From NCBI RefSeq assembly GCF_003002915.1, contig NZ_PVTG01000014.1, positions 1-64,000 of the forward strand: a stretch of 64,000 nucleotides of DNA. Reading direction: 5' to 3'. The position numbers and the translations under genes were made by a program. The notes beneath the pieces are model-generated. The model was not told the DNA's origin. It saw only the letters and a program-made list of their open reading frames with translations, and did not search any database. Shown in pieces: positions 1 through 8,926 of the stretch. Source of the DNA: Geodermatophilus tzadiensis. GTDB taxonomy: Bacteria; Actinomycetota; Actinomycetes; Mycobacteriales; Geodermatophilaceae. Each line of letters begins with the position of its first letter. Positions within the stretch are counted from its first letter, which is position 1.

Positions 1-96
1 ACGTGCCCGAGGCCCGGTTGCTGTTGTTGGCGTTGGCGATGGCCTGGAACACCTCGAGGTGCTCCAGCACCTTCCCGGGAGGCACGTCCACCGCGA

Positions 97-327
97 TCAC
101 AGCGACCACTCCGGCGCGGTCGGCTTCGCAACGGCGGGCCCGTCGGTAGAAATGATCAGAGACCAGCGGTCCGCTGCTGACCTGAACGCGGCTTGCTGAC
201 CGGGATCCAGTCCGCCAATAATGCCTACCTCGATGTTGTAGCCTTGACCTTCGTTTGCCACCGTCATTGCTCCCTTGGTAATAGCGCGGTCTCTGCTGTA
301 TTCATGCGGTGAGCGGTAGAAGGCCAC
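97..327 (-). pseudogene. Possible secreted metalloprotease-like N-terminal fragment
   Basis: A 76-codon minus-strand frame whose middle (YNIEVGIIGGLDPGQQAAF, then RSAADRWSLII) resembles the segment that precedes the catalytic part of leishmanolysin-like and related secreted metalloproteases. The frame ends soon after, with no HExxH motif, so at best this is a truncated remnant. The 96 bases to its left run off the window edge and the 96 bases to its right show no recognisable gene. The likeness is from memory of the family pattern only. An alternative is a chance open frame. Confidence 0.25.
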
Positions 328-423
328 CCTCGTCCCCCCGTGCCCGGTCTGCGTCGTGATACAAAGCCTTCCGGGCGTGCGTCACCGGCACGTCACCGAC
401 TCGCCATCGCTTTAAAGCTTGTC

Positions 424-640
424 TCAAGTGGAGAGCTTCTTATAGCAGGAGAGCGTTGCGGCCAGGGTGAGTGATGCGGTGAACAGCCGGGCGCAGGGCT
501 CATCGCGCAGGCTCAGCCGGCGGTAGCCGGTCAGCCAGGCCAGGGAGCGCTCGATGACCCAGGGGTGCCGGCGCAGCCGATCGCTGGTCTCGATGCCGCG
601 GCGGGCGATCCGGACGTGATCTTCGACATGATTGACGGGT
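424..640 (-). pseudogene. IS5-family transposase, C-terminal remnant
   Basis: Read on the minus strand, this stretch encodes the C-terminal end of an IS5/IS427-group transposase. It contains RRHPWVIERSLAWLTGYRRL, which carries the R...E signature of the last DDE glutamate, and ends with CYKKLST and a stop at 424-426. Nothing recognisable as the catalytic N-terminal part lies upstream, so the element was truncated. The same motif occurs in the fuller copy at 8930-9836, but the sequences differ enough to be separate lineages. Confidence 0.75.
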
Positions 641-1094
641 GAGCCGCTGACCTGCGCGGATCACCCGAACCAGCGCTTTGAGCGGCGTTTATGGGTGAGG
701 GAGGTGGTTGACTCTTGATGGCCAAATATGGGCATCCTGCGGACTCTGTGCGGACTACGACTCCGCGACCGTCCCCTTGGACCGCTGCCCGGGGAACTTG
801 ACATCCGATCCTGGCGGGCCTCGCCTTTCGCGGCAGCGCCTCGATCCTCAGGGGGCTGATCGATCCATCTGCGCATCGCCCACTGGACGTTGGAGCGGCA
901 TCCGCCCAGGACCCAACGGCCTCGGAGCGTCATGACCGCCCGGGGCTGGGAAGTGCCGGTGACGTTCCGGTGACGCGCCTGCCTCTAGCCTCCGAGTCCC
1001 GGTCGGCGGGCTACCCACCGTCCACCGGCCCGTCGCAGCGCCGTCAATAGGCAAGTGCCGCGCCGCCTGAGGGACCGAGAAGGGACAGGTCGTC
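641..1094. other. Gene-poor stretch with a TGCGGACT direct-repeat pair
   Basis: No frame here has convincing protein character. The stretch contains two copies of TGCGGACT at 738-745 and 749-756, an 11-base pitch that recurs near 2692 and inside the integrase gene near 16676. A weak purine-rich ribosome-binding site precedes the monooxygenase start at 1095. Confidence 0.5.
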
Positions 1095-2354
1095 ATGTCA
1101 GAGACATCCGACGTTCTTGTTGTCGGCGGCAGCCTCAGCGGCTGCACGGCGGCGATCCTCCTCGCCCGGCAGGGCCTCCGGGTTACGGTGCTCGAGCAGC
1201 ACCGCGACCCAGGCCACTACAAGCGCGCGTGCACCCACTACATCCAGCCCAGCGCCACGGCGGTTTTCGAGAGACTAGGGCTCGTCCCACAGCTGGAAGC
1301 AGCCGGAGCCGTTCCGAACAGCATCGACCTCTGGACGCGGTACGGGTGGATCCGACCGCCCGACGAAAGACTTCACGGGTACAACATCCGGCGCAGCGTT
1401 CTAGACCCCATCCTGCGGCAGACCGCCGCTGCCACGCCGGGAATCGACCTCCAGCTCGGTGTCAAGGCGACGCAGCTCATCCGGGAGCAGGGGCGCGTGC
1501 AGGGAGTGCGGGGCGTCGACCACACCGGCGAGGAGCAGAAGTTCAGCTGCCACGTGGTAGTGGGTGCCGACGGGCGGCAATCGCCTGTCGCCTCGTGGGC
1601 CGGGGTGCCCACGAAGGAGAAGAAGCACGGGCGCTTCATCTACTTCGCCTCATTTGAGGACCTCCGTCTCACCCGAGGGTCACGATCATTGATGTGGCTT
1701 ACGGACCCCGACGTCGCCTACGTGTTCCCCAACGACGGCGGTGTCACCGTCCTCGCCGTCATGCTCACGGCAGACAAGCTGGCCGACTTCCGCCAGGACA
1801 TCGACGGCAACTTCCGCCGCTTCTTCGCGGACCTCCCGGATGCACCCGACCTCGGCCAGGCCCGGCGGGTGTCGGACTACGTAGGCGTTCCGCACTACCC
1901 GGACGTGAGCAGGAGGGCGGGAACACCGGGCCTGGCCCTGGTCGGTGACGCTGCCCTGACGACCGACTACCTGTGGGGGGTGGGCTGCGGATGGGCGCTG
2001 GAGTCCTCCGCGTGGCTGGCCGACACAGTCGGACCCGTCCTGGCTCAGCCGGCTCCTGCCGCGGCCGACGTCGACCGCGCCCTCCAGCGCTACGCCCGTC
2101 GACACCACCACGCGCTAGCCGCACACCACTTCTTCATCGCCGATCTCGCCGGCGGACGGATGCTAAACCCCCTCGAGCGCCTCATGTTCGCCGCGGCCGC
2201 GCATGATGAACGATTGGCGTCGAGCCTGGCCCACTACGGGGGAAGGCTGATTTCGCCCTGGCGGTTCCTCAGCCCCGCCAAGATTGCTCGTAGCCTGCGC
2301 GTCTCAGCGGTGGCTTCCAAAGCGACGCGAGCCCGCACCGCTGTCACCCGATAG
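1095..2354 (+). CDS. FAD-dependent monooxygenase (group A flavoprotein hydroxylase family)
   Basis: The 419-residue protein begins with a Rossmann FAD-binding segment (DVLVVGGSLSGCTAAILL, residues 6-23, GxGxxG-like with a glutamate-ended second strand at VTVLEQ). It has a mid-protein VVVGADGRQSPV motif (DG motif) and a C-terminal GD motif (LALVGDAALTTDY) that binds the flavin ribityl chain. These are the three hallmarks of p-hydroxybenzoate hydroxylase-like enzymes, which use NAD(P)H and O2 to hydroxylate or epoxidise small or aromatic substrates. The substrate cannot be told. The gene stands alone in transposon-rich, lower-GC DNA with no pathway neighbours, which suggests horizontal acquisition. 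Related family members also act as halogenases or geranylgeranyl reductases. Confidence 0.85.
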   Translation: MSETSDVLVVGGSLSGCTAAILLARQGLRVTVLEQHRDPGHYKRACTHYIQPSATAVFERLGLVPQLEAAGAVPNSIDLWTRYGWIRPPDERLHGYNIRRSVLDPILRQTAAATPGIDLQLGVKATQLIREQGRVQGVRGVDHTGEEQKFSCHVVVGADGRQSPVASWAGVPTKEKKHGRFIYFASFEDLRLTRGSRSLMWLTDPDVAYVFPNDGGVTVLAVMLTADKLADFRQDIDGNFRRFFADLPDAPDLGQARRVSDYVGVPHYPDVSRRAGTPGLALVGDAALTTDYLWGVGCGWALESSAWLADTVGPVLAQPAPAAADVDRALQRYARRHHHALAAHHFFIADLAGGRMLNPLERLMFAAAAHDERLASSLAHYGGRLISPWRFLSPAKIARSLRVSAVASKATRARTAVTR

Positions 2355-3093
2355 TGACGCAAATGCGCTTGATGCGCATAAAGCGCTGCGCCCGCTAGAA
2401 CGCGGCACCACAACCAGGCCACCGCTTTCGACCCGAAGACCATGCGTTATGAATTTAAGTCACCACGGTGCACGACAGGGACGATGTCGGCCGCTGTCCC
2501 TCACCTCGGCCAGCTGACCTGCGCCCCAATGCGCGGGTAGGTAGCGCGTCGACCCTCGAATATTTGGTCGTACTTTGACGTAGAACTGCCCCGGGATGCA
2601 CGGCTGTGTGCGGTAATCGATGGAACCCGGGCTTGACCTGCTCCTTCAGGGTTAGGCGTCGTTGGCGGACGACGAGCGGTTCTGGCTGACTTGCGGACCT
2701 TCTGCGGACCCTGCGGTCTGTGTGCGGACCGGGAGCACGCTGCTCCGCGTGGCCATCCGAGCCGTCCTGAGGGGCAGGGAAGCCGCACACCCGGCCGACG
2801 GTGTCGGCTGCGGGAAGCGGCCGGACTTGTGTGGAGGGGCGTCGACTCCTGCGTCACATCCCCGCCGCGGGGCCCCGTGCGGCGCCGAGAAGACGCAGCG
2901 GACAGAACGCGGCATCTTCGCGAAGCCTGCCGCCAGCTACCGGGTCAACCATCAGGCCACGGCAAGTAGCTCAATGCGTAGTCCAGGGAGGCCCAGCGAG
3001 TGACAATCCTGTCACTACCGGGCAAGGGCCGCCGGCGCACTGCTCTATAGGGGTGTCCAACGGGACGAGTAAGACGTCGGCCATTGTTTGAAC
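2355..3093. other. Non-coding stretch with clustered TGCGGAC repeats
   Basis: No credible gene in about 740 bases. The notable content is a run of TGCGGACC-type octamers at 2692-2699, 2703-2710, a variant TGCGGTCT at 2712-2719, and 2723-2730. The spacings of 11 and 9 to 11 bases match the pairs near 738 and 16676. These may be integrase or excisionase arm-type sites, but that is inference. Confidence 0.5.
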
Positions 3094-3759
3094 CTACATA
3101 TTGTTCAGAAGTCGAGCCTTTGTCTCATCGAACTCCCGATGCGTAACGACGCCAGCGTCGCGAAGTTCGGCGAGCTTACGGAGTTCGTCCATGGCGCTTG
3201 CGTGCGCTGTTGATGATTCAGCCGGGGCAGGCAGTGCCGTGATGTCCTGCGCAGCAGCGTTACCTGTTCCGGTCACTTCCGCGGCGAACTGTCTGGCCAC
3301 CGTCTTCAGCATAGGCGCGACGCTCAAGACCCACTGGAACTCCGGCCCAGTGATGGTCAACCACCACTCCCGGTCGTCAATCTTTTTCTGCCAGCCATGC
3401 GCCCCAGGCACTAGGGTCCGTGTAAGCGTTGAGCGAGCACTAACGGCTCCGACCTGATCCAACACTGCCGTCACGCCAGCCACCGGAAAGCATTCTGCTT
3501 CGGCTGTGAGGTTCGTAATGGATCCCACGCTGGCGAGTCCGGGCAGGCGAATAATCCGGTCAGAAAAGAGGTGGACGTCCGAAAACTCGGCGACCCGCTC
3601 CTTGCGATGTTCCTTCACGTACAACTTGAGGTCGGCTCGGTACGCCTTGTCCGCCTCGGAGCGCTTCTGCGCCTCGGTGCGGCGGTGTTCGCGCTCCTGC
3701 TGTCGTTCGGCCTTACGTTGCTCCCGCACCGCTCGCTGTCCCTCATCCCGTCGAAACAT
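3094..3759 (-). CDS. SHOCT-domain protein with charged N-terminal helix
   Basis: The 221-residue protein starts with about 55 residues rich in Arg, Glu, Lys and Gln (EGQRAVREQRKAERQQEREH) that look like a long charged helix or coiled coil. A central region of mixed composition follows (around residues 60-165, with WWLTITGPEFQWVLSV). It ends in a SHOCT domain (about residues 188-221, MDELRKLAELRDAGVVTHRE then FDETKARLL), a short helical domain of unknown but probably oligomerising or nucleic-acid-related role found at C-termini across bacteria. No transmembrane segment is evident. It is isolated on the minus strand in the accessory region and its base composition is below that of the core genes. 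Its function is unknown. Confidence 0.75.
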   Translation of the reverse strand: MFRRDEGQRAVREQRKAERQQEREHRRTEAQKRSEADKAYRADLKLYVKEHRKERVAEFSDVHLFSDRIIRLPGLASVGSITNLTAEAECFPVAGVTAVLDQVGAVSARSTLTRTLVPGAHGWQKKIDDREWWLTITGPEFQWVLSVAPMLKTVARQFAAEVTGTGNAAAQDITALPAPAESSTAHASAMDELRKLAELRDAGVVTHREFDETKARLLNNM

Positions 3760-4680
3760 TCAGGTCTCCATCGTCAGGCGCGGTCAGCGGCAGGATCCAT
3801 TACCGTTGGCGGCGAACTCCGCGGCACAGTCTGTCCACTTTAACCTGTCGAGAGGTCCTGCTAGTCACACGAAGGGATGGAACGGCCAAGCCTTACCGCT
3901 AGGTAGTCCCTTTGGGTGACGGACGCGGCCGAGGCGGTGCCGCCCACACCTGAGAACGACGAGGGCGGTCCACGAGAGCGCAGGAGGCAGGTCCGCAGCA
4001 TTGGCCAAGCACGGACACCGCGAGCAGGAAGATGAGGGCAAGGTGATGCCGCTGTTCGCCGCCGGTGCCCGGGGAGCCGGAGCTAGCAGCGCCCGCGAGG
4101 TGCTGGTGGTCCCGCCGACGGCCGGCGGAGGGCGACCGGGTACGGCGAGGCCCCATCTCGGCTTCGAGCCCGGCGGCTTTCGCCTCGGCCGCTGCGTCAC
4201 ATACCGGCGTCAGGACGTGGAACCTCTGGCTGACCGAACATCGGCAAGCCCCGTGCCCGTACCGACAACTCGCTCCGAAGGGCCCTTTCGACCGGACGAC
4301 CGACTCAAGGATTAGGAAACCGATCCAAGCGTGCTCCTGACCTGGGCTCCGCTCGCTCATTGTGGCCTTGACCTGCGGTGTTGTGCCGAGCTGATGTCTC
4401 GGTCGCCGAAAGGGCGCTCCGCGTCCCTTCGGGATGAACCTACGGCCCACCCTTCCCCCGCCCTGCGACGGCCGGAGGAGCGCCGGCTGTGAGGAAGCGG
4501 CCAGGACTGTGGACGCGGCGAGTCACCGAGACCCAGGACGGAACCACTGACGCGCTCCTGCGCGCAGTGGGTCTTGTTTCCGGCGGCCCTCGACGGGGAC
4601 ATCACCTCGGCGACGCCACTGTCCCCAAAGGCGGCCTATGGGACATGGGCGGCGGTGGCTGCGGACCCAAGGCCCGACCC
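3760..4680. other. Long stretch without a supported gene
   Basis: About 920 bases in which open frames exist on both strands but none shows natural protein composition, family motifs or a good ribosome-binding site. It may be decayed DNA of the accessory region. No terminator, repeat or RNA gene was recognised. Confidence 0.45.
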
Positions 4681-4998
4681 TTAGACCGCCCGCTGCTCAG
4701 GATCTGCCGGCCCGGTCGAGGGACCTGTACCGGTGAGGTTGTAGCGGCGGCGCGCCCAGGCGCGAAAACCAAGTACGACGACTAGCAGTAGAGCGACGTT
4801 GATCAGTCCCGCCTGCCATCCCAGCGTCAAGAGTCCGACGACAAACATGATGAGCAGGAGCGGAAGTTCCTTCGCCGGAGTCCGGAGGACCGGTCCCCCG
4901 AAGTGGCTTTGCACCCAAGCGGCTCCTTGCTGCTCGTCGCGGGCCTTGCCCGCTTCATAGCGCTGCTGCCACGACCGATTCGGTCCCGAGGTCGTCAT
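4681..4998 (-). CDS. Small membrane protein of unknown function
   Basis: A 105-residue protein starting MTTSGPNRSWQQRYEAGKAR. The ATG at 4998 is preceded by a GGAGAG ribosome-binding site; the longer upstream extension in this frame looks non-coding. A hydrophilic N-terminal 45 residues precede one long or two closely spaced hydrophobic segments (about residues 46-82, LPLLLIMFVVGLLTLGW then AGLINVALLLVVVLGF). A basic cluster RAWARRRY and a polar tail follow. The positive-inside pattern suggests a two-helix inner-membrane hairpin. The next gene to the right on the same strand is also a small membrane protein. No family was recognised. Confidence 0.65.
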   Translation of the reverse strand: MTTSGPNRSWQQRYEAGKARDEQQGAAWVQSHFGGPVLRTPAKELPLLLIMFVVGLLTLGWQAGLINVALLLVVVLGFRAWARRRYNLTGTGPSTGPADPEQRAV

Positions 4999-5203
4999 CG
5001 CACTCTCCGCCCAGGTGGTCGGGCGCGCACGGCTCCCCCCAGCGGATCGCAGCTGGCCAGCACGACGTCGCTGCCCATCTTGCGGGCTTGCGAAAGGCAC
5101 CGCGATTGAGGGCCACGATCGTGTCCCATAGTGGGCCGCTACGGGACAGCCTTCGAGGCCCTCAGGCGGCGGGCCTCTAGGGAATGTCGTCGACTGGTGT
5201 TCG

Positions 5204-5494
5204 CTATTCCGACTGCTGACCAGTCGCCCTGCGCGCCGCACGTCTCGGACGGCTGCGACGCTCGCAGTACGCGTACCAACTGAACGCCGTGACCAGCGTG
5301 GGCGGTAGGAACGTCAGTCGGCCGTACTCGCACACCCACGACCAGCCCAGGAGCCAGGCGAGGCCGAGGACCACGCCATCGACCAGGAGGACCCAGAAGC
5401 AGAGCAGGAGTTGATCTCCCAGGGTGAAGCGATGGAGAGGTGTCGCAGGCTCTCGCCGTCGGAAGTCCTCCAGGGTCCGCGCCCGCTGCATCAC
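5204..5494 (-). CDS. Small membrane protein of unknown function
   Basis: A 96-residue protein (MMQRARTLEDFRRREPATPL) with a GTG start at 5494 or ATG at 5491 behind an AAGGA-like site. An amphipathic or charged N-terminus is followed by two hydrophobic segments, roughly residues 27-50 (LLLCFWVLLVDGVVLGLAWLL) and 60-76 (LTFLPPTLVTAFSWYAY). The C-terminal tail is strongly basic ([15 protein letters not shown]), as expected for a cytoplasmic end. It precedes the gene at 4681-4998 by about 200 bases and could be co-transcribed with it. No homology was recognised. Confidence 0.6.
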   Translation of the reverse strand: MMQRARTLEDFRRREPATPLHRFTLGDQLLLCFWVLLVDGVVLGLAWLLGWSWVCEYGRLTFLPPTLVTAFSWYAYCERRSRPRRAARRATGQQSE

Positions 5495-5611
5495 GCCATC
5501 CTTCTCGGCAGACCGCCCGCTGTCCCTAATGGGGCTGCATCCGATCGGTTGTGCAGCAGGATCGGGTGTCCGAGCCGCCGGCGGGTGAGGACTGCATGTC
5601 CCGGGCCCGTT

Positions 5612-6157
5612 AGCCGAGGCCCACGCTCAGACCGTGCCTACGCCGCCGCGGTGCGTTCGCTGGTCACCGTGATCTACGCGCTGGTCAGCCAGACCGAGGT
5701 GCTCCACAGCGAGGTGGAGGCGGGTTTTGGCCGGCACCCGGACGCTGAGATCTGCCTGAGCCAGCCCGGGCTCGGGCCGGTCCTCGGCGCCCGGGTGCTC
5801 GCCGAGTTCGGCGACGATCCCCACCGCTACGCCAATCCCAAGGCCCGCAAGAACTACTCCGGGATGGCACCAATCACCCGCGCCTCGGGCACCCGACGCA
5901 TCGTGCTGGCCCGCTATGCGCGCAACCGCCGGCTCGCCGACGCCCTCTACCACCAGGCCTTCACCGCACTCGGCGTCTCACCCGGAGCCCGCGACTACTA
6001 CGACCGCCAGCGCGCCCGCGGCGCCACTCATCACCAGGCCCTGCGGGCCCTTGCCAACCGGTTGGTCGACATCCTGCACGGCTGCTTGCGCCACCACAGC
6101 CGCTACGACGAGGCCATCGCCTGGCACGCAGACTGCGAGAACACCGCCGCCGCTTGA
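5612..6157 (+). pseudogene. IS110-family transposase, C-terminal remnant
   Basis: About 180 codons matching the C-terminal (Transposase_20-type) half of IS110-family transposases. Motifs are LSQPGLGPVLGARVLAEFGD, then KARKNYSGMAPITRASG and QRARGATHHQALRALANRL, ending HADCENTAAA with a stop at 6155-6157. The N-terminal DEDD catalytic half is absent; sequence left of about 5612 in this frame is not protein-like. The remnant therefore cannot be active. It lies between two small membrane genes and another IS5 remnant, part of the insertion-sequence graveyard in this region. Confidence 0.85.
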
Positions 6158-6235
6158 CGACTTACGGCCGTGGGATGTCTGAGTGGGCCGCTCAGAGACA
6201 GAGGCGGCTCAGGGGTCCCGCAGGACTTACGTCGC

Positions 6236-6508
6236 TCAAGTCAGGACGCGGAATGCCGCGGCCACCCGAACAGCATCGGTGCGAGTGCCACTCCTCTCCA
6301 CGAGGGCGCACGACTCCCGCCGGGCCTGGCCGTCCACACGGCCGGTTGCGAGCGCGGTGCTGATCAGGCCGGCGAGTGCCGACTCCGCCTCCTGCCGGTT
6401 AATCCAAACCGCTTGTTCCGCGTCGCTGGCGGTGCCCGGGTACGAAGCCAGCTCCGACAGATCCTCGTACACGGACTCAAGCAGCTCGCGTGCGTGTGGC
6501 GTCAGCAT
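6236..6508 (-). CDS. Hypothetical small protein
   Basis: A 90-codon minus-strand frame, MLTPHARELLESVYEDLSEL then ASYPGTASDAEQAVWINRQE. It has believable helical, acidic composition for its first 70 residues and no low-complexity character. There is no clear ribosome-binding site before the ATG and no recognised family. The opposite strand is also open but has a less natural composition. It is retained as a tentative gene because of its amino-acid make-up only. Confidence 0.35.
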   Translation of the reverse strand: MLTPHARELLESVYEDLSELASYPGTASDAEQAVWINRQEAESALAGLISTALATGRVDGQARRESCALVERSGTRTDAVRVAAAFRVLT

Positions 6509-6837
6509 GGCCCGCTGACCGTGCCACAGTCCGCCGAGGTCAAAGGGCCGGTTGGAAGCGGCAAGATGTGTCCCTTAGAAGACGTTGCATCAGTTGGTCG
6601 GTAGGCATCGGGCGCAAATGAGGGTGACGGCCCTTTGAGGCGGCCTCACTCGGGGACACATGGCCCTACCTGGAGAGGGGCCACTTCGCAGCCTCAGGTG
6701 TGGGGAAGGCAGGGCAGGGGTTGTCAATGGTTGAACCGGGCGCTCATGTCGACGGCGGGGGAGTAAAAAGCCGTGTCGGAGGGGGTTCTCGTAACCCGTA
6801 GCCGCCGGGATACTGGCTCACCGGTGGGAGGAGGCGC

Positions 6838-7608
6838 ATGATGACCGATCGTGCGAGAACGAGTCGCGATCAACTCTCTCGGCCGGCGAAATTCCGAAAG
6901 TCGATCAGCAAGCACGCCCAGAAGATCGCGAACGGGTTCAATGAGCTTCACGCGCGGATTGAGAGTCTTGGGCCACTGCTGATCGCCGTGGTCGGGCTGT
7001 TGCTCCTCGTTGGTGTAACGACCAACGATGTCTTACCTGCACTGGTCCGCAATGCTCCTCTTCAAATGGCAATCGTGAGCACCCTGCTTATCGGCCTACC
7101 ACTTCTGGCCGAGGTCTTCCTCGCGGACACGGCCGTCCCTTGGACGGTTGTTGGCCTCATGACGGTAATAGCCCTCTGTTTCGTCATCTTCACGGCAGCC
7201 TGGTCACCTACGGCGGCCACCGCCCCATTGCTGAGCGTCGGACAGGATACGCAGACTCAGTTCGTTGTCACCGCTAGTACGACTAGGTTACAGAACGACG
7301 AGCACATGTATCTACAGATAGAGTCATCGAATCAGCCTTGCACTCTGCCGAGCAAGCCTGGCGATCGAGGTTACGGCGTTATAGGGAACGGCAACGGCGA
7401 CCAGCGCGTCCTTTACTCTGCGAGTTCTAACGGAGACGGGACAGGTGAAGCTTTCATCAAGTACACCTTTGCGCGATCCCTCGCGGGGGATGCGGCGTGG
7501 CTCTGTGTATGGGCAAGGACGCCACCACGGTGCGGCTGGAAGCTGGGCACTCTGTGCCTCCCCGGCAACCACCCCCTCGACTCGTACTCCTTTGTCTACC
7601 TGAACTAA
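6838..7608 (+). CDS. Membrane protein with extracytoplasmic Cys-containing domain, passenger of IS5-ended unit
   Basis: A 256-residue protein with a strong GGGAGGAGG site seven bases before the ATG. A basic N-terminus (about 45 residues) leads into three hydrophobic segments, about residues 48-62 (LLIAVVGLLLLVGVT), 75-95 (MAIVSTLLIGLPLLAEVFLA) and 100-122 (TVVGLMTVIALCFVIFTAAW). A polar C-terminal domain of about 130 residues contains four cysteines (SNQPCTLP, WLCVWARTPPRCGWK, TLCLPG). Topology suggests this domain is outside the membrane and may be disulphide-linked. No family was recognised. Composition is clearly less GC-rich than the core genes. It sits entirely inside the IS5 inverted ends described at 6575-7912. 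Confidence 0.75.
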   Translation: MMTDRARTSRDQLSRPAKFRKSISKHAQKIANGFNELHARIESLGPLLIAVVGLLLLVGVTTNDVLPALVRNAPLQMAIVSTLLIGLPLLAEVFLADTAVPWTVVGLMTVIALCFVIFTAAWSPTAATAPLLSVGQDTQTQFVVTASTTRLQNDEHMYLQIESSNQPCTLPSKPGDRGYGVIGNGNGDQRVLYSASSNGDGTGEAFIKYTFARSLAGDAAWLCVWARTPPRCGWKLGTLCLPGNHPLDSYSFVYLN

Positions 7609-7711
7609 CGGTTGGTTGATGCCTGTTGAACTGAAACGGACGGGTTTCCTTGCGAGGTCCTGCTCGGCAGGAGACCGTGTCTGAAATAAGCCTGTACGCG
7701 GTTTGGCCTGA

Positions 7712-7866
7712 CGGTCCGAGGTCCCGGGCCGGCCGGTGCGGCCGTGCACGGCCGGCTTGCGCGGTGGGATCAGCGGCTTGACCAGCGCCCACAGCTCGTC
7801 ACTGGTTAGCCGCGGCGGCGGGACAGACACCGACGACGACATGCCCCGCACCCTGCGCCGAGCCAT
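7712..7866 (-). pseudogene. IS5-family transposase, N-terminal remnant
   Basis: The minus-strand frame reads MSSSVSVPPPRLTSDELWAL followed by VKPLIPPRKPAVHGRTGRPG and then TSDR. This is the standard N-terminus of IS427-group transposases and is almost identical in pattern to the head of the copy at 8930-9836. Similarity stops abruptly at about 7712, where unrelated sequence begins. Together with the tail remnant at about 6589-6640 it marks the two ends of one former element. Confidence 0.8.
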
Positions 7867-7981
7867 GACCGACCGGCGGAGCCTGAGGACCTAGTTCCGC
7901 AACGTCTTCTTATGGCCGGTACCTGGAGACGTGGACGGAGCCGCGGGACCGCTTGCGGTTGACGTCTGTCGGCGTCGGGCC

Positions 7982-8743
7982 TCAGCCAGGCGGCTCGTGG
8001 CGCAAGATGTCTTCAGGTGCAGCCATGAGTTGTTGCGACCTCTCGCCCTCCCACTGCCGCACTCTCAGATACTCCTCATGCAGCTCGCGGTAGCACGCTC
8101 CGACAGGTCCGGGGATCTCAAGGTCCTCGTCCGTAATCCAAAGGGTCTCGACCGCCAAGTGGGGGGCCCCGAGGACGACCACCCCCGCGTCGAGGGTCTC
8201 AGAGGCGCCGTCGCGGGTCAAAGATATCCGCACCCGATACATGTGAGTGCCCACGACGTCCTCGGGCTCGGGCACCTGCATGGAGAACTCGAAGCGGTCG
8301 GCTTGAGCGGGCTCGATCTCTTGCGCGACGTCAACGTTCAAGACCTGATTTGGCTCTGGATCGAGGGGCAGGGTCACATCGTATGTCTGGCTGACCATCA
8401 GTGCTCCCCCGGCCTCGCACACATCGAAAAAGGCATGATCGAGGATCTCGAGTCGCGCACCTTCCACCACAGAAACCTGATCGCCGACGTTCCGGATGGC
8501 GATCTGCACCCTCGGGGACACAATCTCGAACTCGCCTTCCCGCTGGCCGTTCACTATTGAGCCGTCTAGGACCGCGATGTCGACGATCTCGAGATCGGTA
8601 CGAGGTTGATTCACCCACCATGTGATGGCTGCGCCCACCGCGGCGACGAGAATCGGGGCGATCACGAAGGTGGCAACCTTCTCTGCTGTCAGCCAGCGTA
8701 CTGTCGTCCCCGCTCCACCGGATCGGTCCGGTTCATTCGCCAT
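7982..8743 (-). CDS. Single-pass membrane protein of unknown function
   Basis: A 253-residue protein. The chosen ATG at 8743 (MANEPDRSGGAGTTVRWLTA) has a GGAGG site four bases upstream; an earlier in-frame start lacks one. One transmembrane segment near residues 21-42 (KVATFVIAPILVAAVGAAIT then WWV) is followed by about 200 residues of beta-rich, acidic sequence such as VQIAIRNVGDQVSVVEGARL and DADRF-type stretches, probably extracytoplasmic or a membrane-anchored cytoplasmic domain. It ends LMAAPEDILRHEPPG. No catalytic motif or family was recognised. It lies between the two IS5-type units and could be cargo of the accessory region. Confidence 0.7.
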   Translation of the reverse strand: MANEPDRSGGAGTTVRWLTAEKVATFVIAPILVAAVGAAITWWVNQPRTDLEIVDIAVLDGSIVNGQREGEFEIVSPRVQIAIRNVGDQVSVVEGARLEILDHAFFDVCEAGGALMVSQTYDVTLPLDPEPNQVLNVDVAQEIEPAQADRFEFSMQVPEPEDVVGTHMYRVRISLTRDGASETLDAGVVVLGAPHLAVETLWITDEDLEIPGPVGACYRELHEEYLRVRQWEGERSQQLMAAPEDILRHEPPG

Positions 8744-8926
8744 CGGGCCTCCATGGCGGCAGGAAGCAGGGTTAGGACGCTCCTGACTCAGTTCGATAGC
8801 GCTAACTAGCAGGTGGGGTGATGTTGGCCTATCTAGCGTCACGGATCCGTCACCGCGGCGTCACCACTTCGCGCCGCACTGCGAGCAGGGCGCTCGTCCT
8901 GCTGAGCTTCAGCAACTTCGGCCTGC

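Larger units (their letters stand above)
6575..7912 (-). mobile_element. IS5-ended unit carrying a passenger gene in place of the transposase
   Basis: Perfect 11-base inverted ends, GAAGACGTTGC at 6578-6588 and its complement at 7899-7909, are each flanked by TTA (6575-6577 and 7910-7912), consistent with an IS5/IS427-type target duplication. Just inside the left end the minus strand still encodes a transposase tail (LICARCLPTN then stop). Just inside the right end it encodes a transposase head (see 7712-7866). The catalytic middle is missing, and the interior holds the membrane-protein gene 6838-7608 on the opposite strand. It could be a deletion derivative mobilised in trans, or two lesions that happen to preserve both ends. 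Confidence 0.65.

Noticed and set aside
1095..2354. Flavin monooxygenase as part of a secondary-metabolite cluster
   Set aside because: No synthase, carrier protein, tailoring enzyme or regulator is adjacent; neighbours are transposon remnants and empty sequence.
3899..4450. A 183-codon minus-strand frame in the gene-poor stretch
   Set aside because: Mixed Arg/Pro/Ser composition, no family resemblance, no ribosome-binding site, and comparable open frames overlap it on the other strand.
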